A DNA stretch of 24,402 bases, from NCBI GenBank assembly GCA_036274645.1, contig DASUFH010000479.1, positions 1 to 24,402 on the forward strand. Direction: 5' to 3'. Positions 23,389 through 24,402 of the stretch are shown piece by piece; within the stretch, counting starts at the first letter, position 1; each line of letters starts with the position of its first letter. The position numbers and the translations under genes are program-made. The notes under the pieces were generated by a model. It saw nothing but the letters and a program-made list of their open reading frames with translations. It did no database searches and was not told the DNA's origin. This DNA is from DASUFH01 sp036274645. Lineage in GTDB: Bacteria; Acidobacteriota; Terriglobia; 20CM-2-55-15.

Positions 23389-24327
23389 CTACCGCTGGCC
23401 CCTTTCCACGATTTCGATTTCCGTTCCGTCCGGACCCTCGACAAACGCCGATCGCATCAACCCGTTGAGAGCCGTCTGCGGGCGTTGCGTCACTTTCACG
23501 CCCTCCGATTCCAGTTGCGCTACAGCCTTGTCCAGCCCCTCGACGCTTAAAGCAATGTGGTCGATGACGCGTCCCCGGGACGACGCAAAGCCCGTGCGTC
23601 CCTTCCAGGCTTCCGGATACGACCCCTCTCCGAACGCCCGGGGATACCAGAAGAACTGGATCCCATCGAGGTTCGCGCCCATGAAGGGATAGATCTGCAG
23701 GCCGTTATACACCCGCGCTTCGCGCGACGCGTTCCGGTTTCCGGTCGCGCCGAAGTGAGTCATGTACCACTGCCCGGCCGACACGGGATCGTCGCTGAGG
23801 AAGTGGACGTGTTGAAAGTTGTCGTTGTTGGCCGAGTTGATTTCGATCATGGCGTGATCCGGGCCATCGACGTAGGCAAAGAAGGTCCGGCCGGATCCCG
23901 ACTGGAGGACCTTGGAGATATCGGTGAGCGGAGTTTCAAACTTCACGCCGTCGCTCACCAGCTTGTCGTAGGCGGTCTTCATATCCGGCGCGCCCCACCC
24001 GATGTGATAGAGCGGGGAAATGACGGGCCATTCCGGCGCGCGGCTGACTTCGTTGAACAGGAGCCATTTCCCCTGCGCCAGCACGGCGGGAACCGAGCCT
24101 CCGAATTTTCCGCGCTCGGCTTTGAAGTGTGTCGTATAGAAGTCGATCGCGCCGGAGGCGTTGACGGTGTTGAGGTGCACGTGATGAAACCGGAATGGCG
24201 ATGCGGGCGGCGCGGGCTGCGCGGCCGGCGCGCGCTGTCCTGCGGAACCCGATCCGGCGCCCGCCATTCCAGCAGACCCAAACCCACAAAGAACCCATGC
24301 AACCCACATCCATCGCGCGCGCTTCAG
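23389..24327 (-). CDS. Exported VOC (glyoxalase/bleomycin-resistance superfamily) protein
   Basis: The mature protein holds vicinal-oxygen-chelate modules: HHVHLNTVNASGAIDFYTTHF, a central FQHVHFLSDDPVSAGQWYMTHFG and VIDHIALSVEGLDKAVAQLESEGV, with the acidic ends MIEINSA and IEIVERG. These are the paired beta-alpha-beta-beta-beta repeats that build a metal site from His and Glu; the exact reaction is unknown. An export signal precedes it (WVAWVLCGFGSAGMAGAG, then a Pro/Ala linker). The first ATG is at 24309 (306 residues) but has no upstream basic residues or ribosome site. A CTG at 24327 lies seven bases after GGAGG and adds KRARW in front of the hydrophobic core, so I extend the gene to it (312 residues); the ATG start remains possible. 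It converges on the PurA-like gene across repeat copy B. Confidence 0.8.
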   Translation of the reverse strand: MKRARWMWVAWVLCGFGSAGMAGAGSGSAGQRAPAAQPAPPASPFRFHHVHLNTVNASGAIDFYTTHFKAERGKFGGSVPAVLAQGKWLLFNEVSRAPEWPVISPLYHIGWGAPDMKTAYDKLVSDGVKFETPLTDISKVLQSGSGRTFFAYVDGPDHAMIEINSANNDNFQHVHFLSDDPVSAGQWYMTHFGATGNRNASREARVYNGLQIYPFMGANLDGIQFFWYPRAFGEGSYPEAWKGRTGFASSRGRVIDHIALSVEGLDKAVAQLESEGVKVTQRPQTALNGLMRSAFVEGPDGTEIEIVERGQR

Positions 24328-24362
24328 GCCTGTTCCTCCGTCTTTCGTTGTTTTATCTAGTG

Positions 24363-24392
24363 CGGGGAAATTGGGGAAATTGGGGACAGAGA
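24363..24392. repeat. Short tandem GGGGAAATT-type repeat at the right edge
   Basis: GGGGAAATT occurs twice in direct succession and is followed by GGGGACAGAG. Similar AATTGGGGACAG strings are, from general knowledge, often found near REP-associated transposase sites. It lies upstream of the VOC gene and the window ends before its context can be seen. Confidence 0.3.
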
Positions 24393-24402
24393 GGAATTAG
24401 GG

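Overview
The window looks like a chromosomal stretch of a soil Acidobacteriota, probably a Bryobacterales/Solibacter-like member. This is inferred from gene content: a giant secreted NHL-propeller/IPT protein with GFSGDGGPA-type repeats, small secreted proteins with an alanine-rich helix and a PTVG-type tail, a DUF1588/DUF1585 fragment, a carboxypeptidase-regulatory-like fragment and high-GC coding. No rRNA, tRNA, transposase or CRISPR array was seen.

Left part (1-3700): the N-terminal half of an MFS transporter runs off the left edge on the minus strand. A membrane-anchored unknown protein whose C-terminus resembles a type II secretion pseudopilin calcium loop follows on the plus strand. Then come an orphan C-terminal piece of a DUF1588/DUF1585 protein, a hairpin-rich spacer, and a minus-strand SRPBCC/AHSA1 protein.

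Central part (3696-14770): a plus-strand run of exported proteins. A 110-aa signal/anchor protein overlaps by one base a 330-aa predicted beta-propeller. Next is a roughly 3,100-codon surface or secreted protein, now split by a one-base frameshift near 7240. Its domain order is four six-bladed NHL propellers separated by 15 IPT/TIG domains, then a DUF11 domain and a C-terminal beta-rich module. The run ends in a decapitated carboxypeptidase-regulatory-like gene that collides with the next block.

Catabolic block (14755-19530, minus strand): HpcH/HpaI aldolase, then Ldh2-type dehydrogenase, iron alcohol dehydrogenase and aldehyde dehydrogenase. The last three are tightly packed (38-nt overlap, then 2-nt gap). 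A 250-nt hairpin-rich gap separates the aldolase from the rest. It looks like a pathway cleaving a 2-keto (deoxy) acid and oxidising or reducing the aldehyde and hydroxyacid products.

Most unusual part (19758-23383): a plus-strand three-gene operon encoding a zinc-ribbon protein with a degenerate kinase domain, a von Willebrand A (MIDAS) protein, and a divergent adenylosuccinate-synthetase (PurA) homologue. It lies between two copies, in the same orientation, of a ~120-135 bp palindromic repeat. I do not recognise this combination as a described system; it is the best candidate for something new here. A secreted VOC-family protein on the minus strand closes the window.
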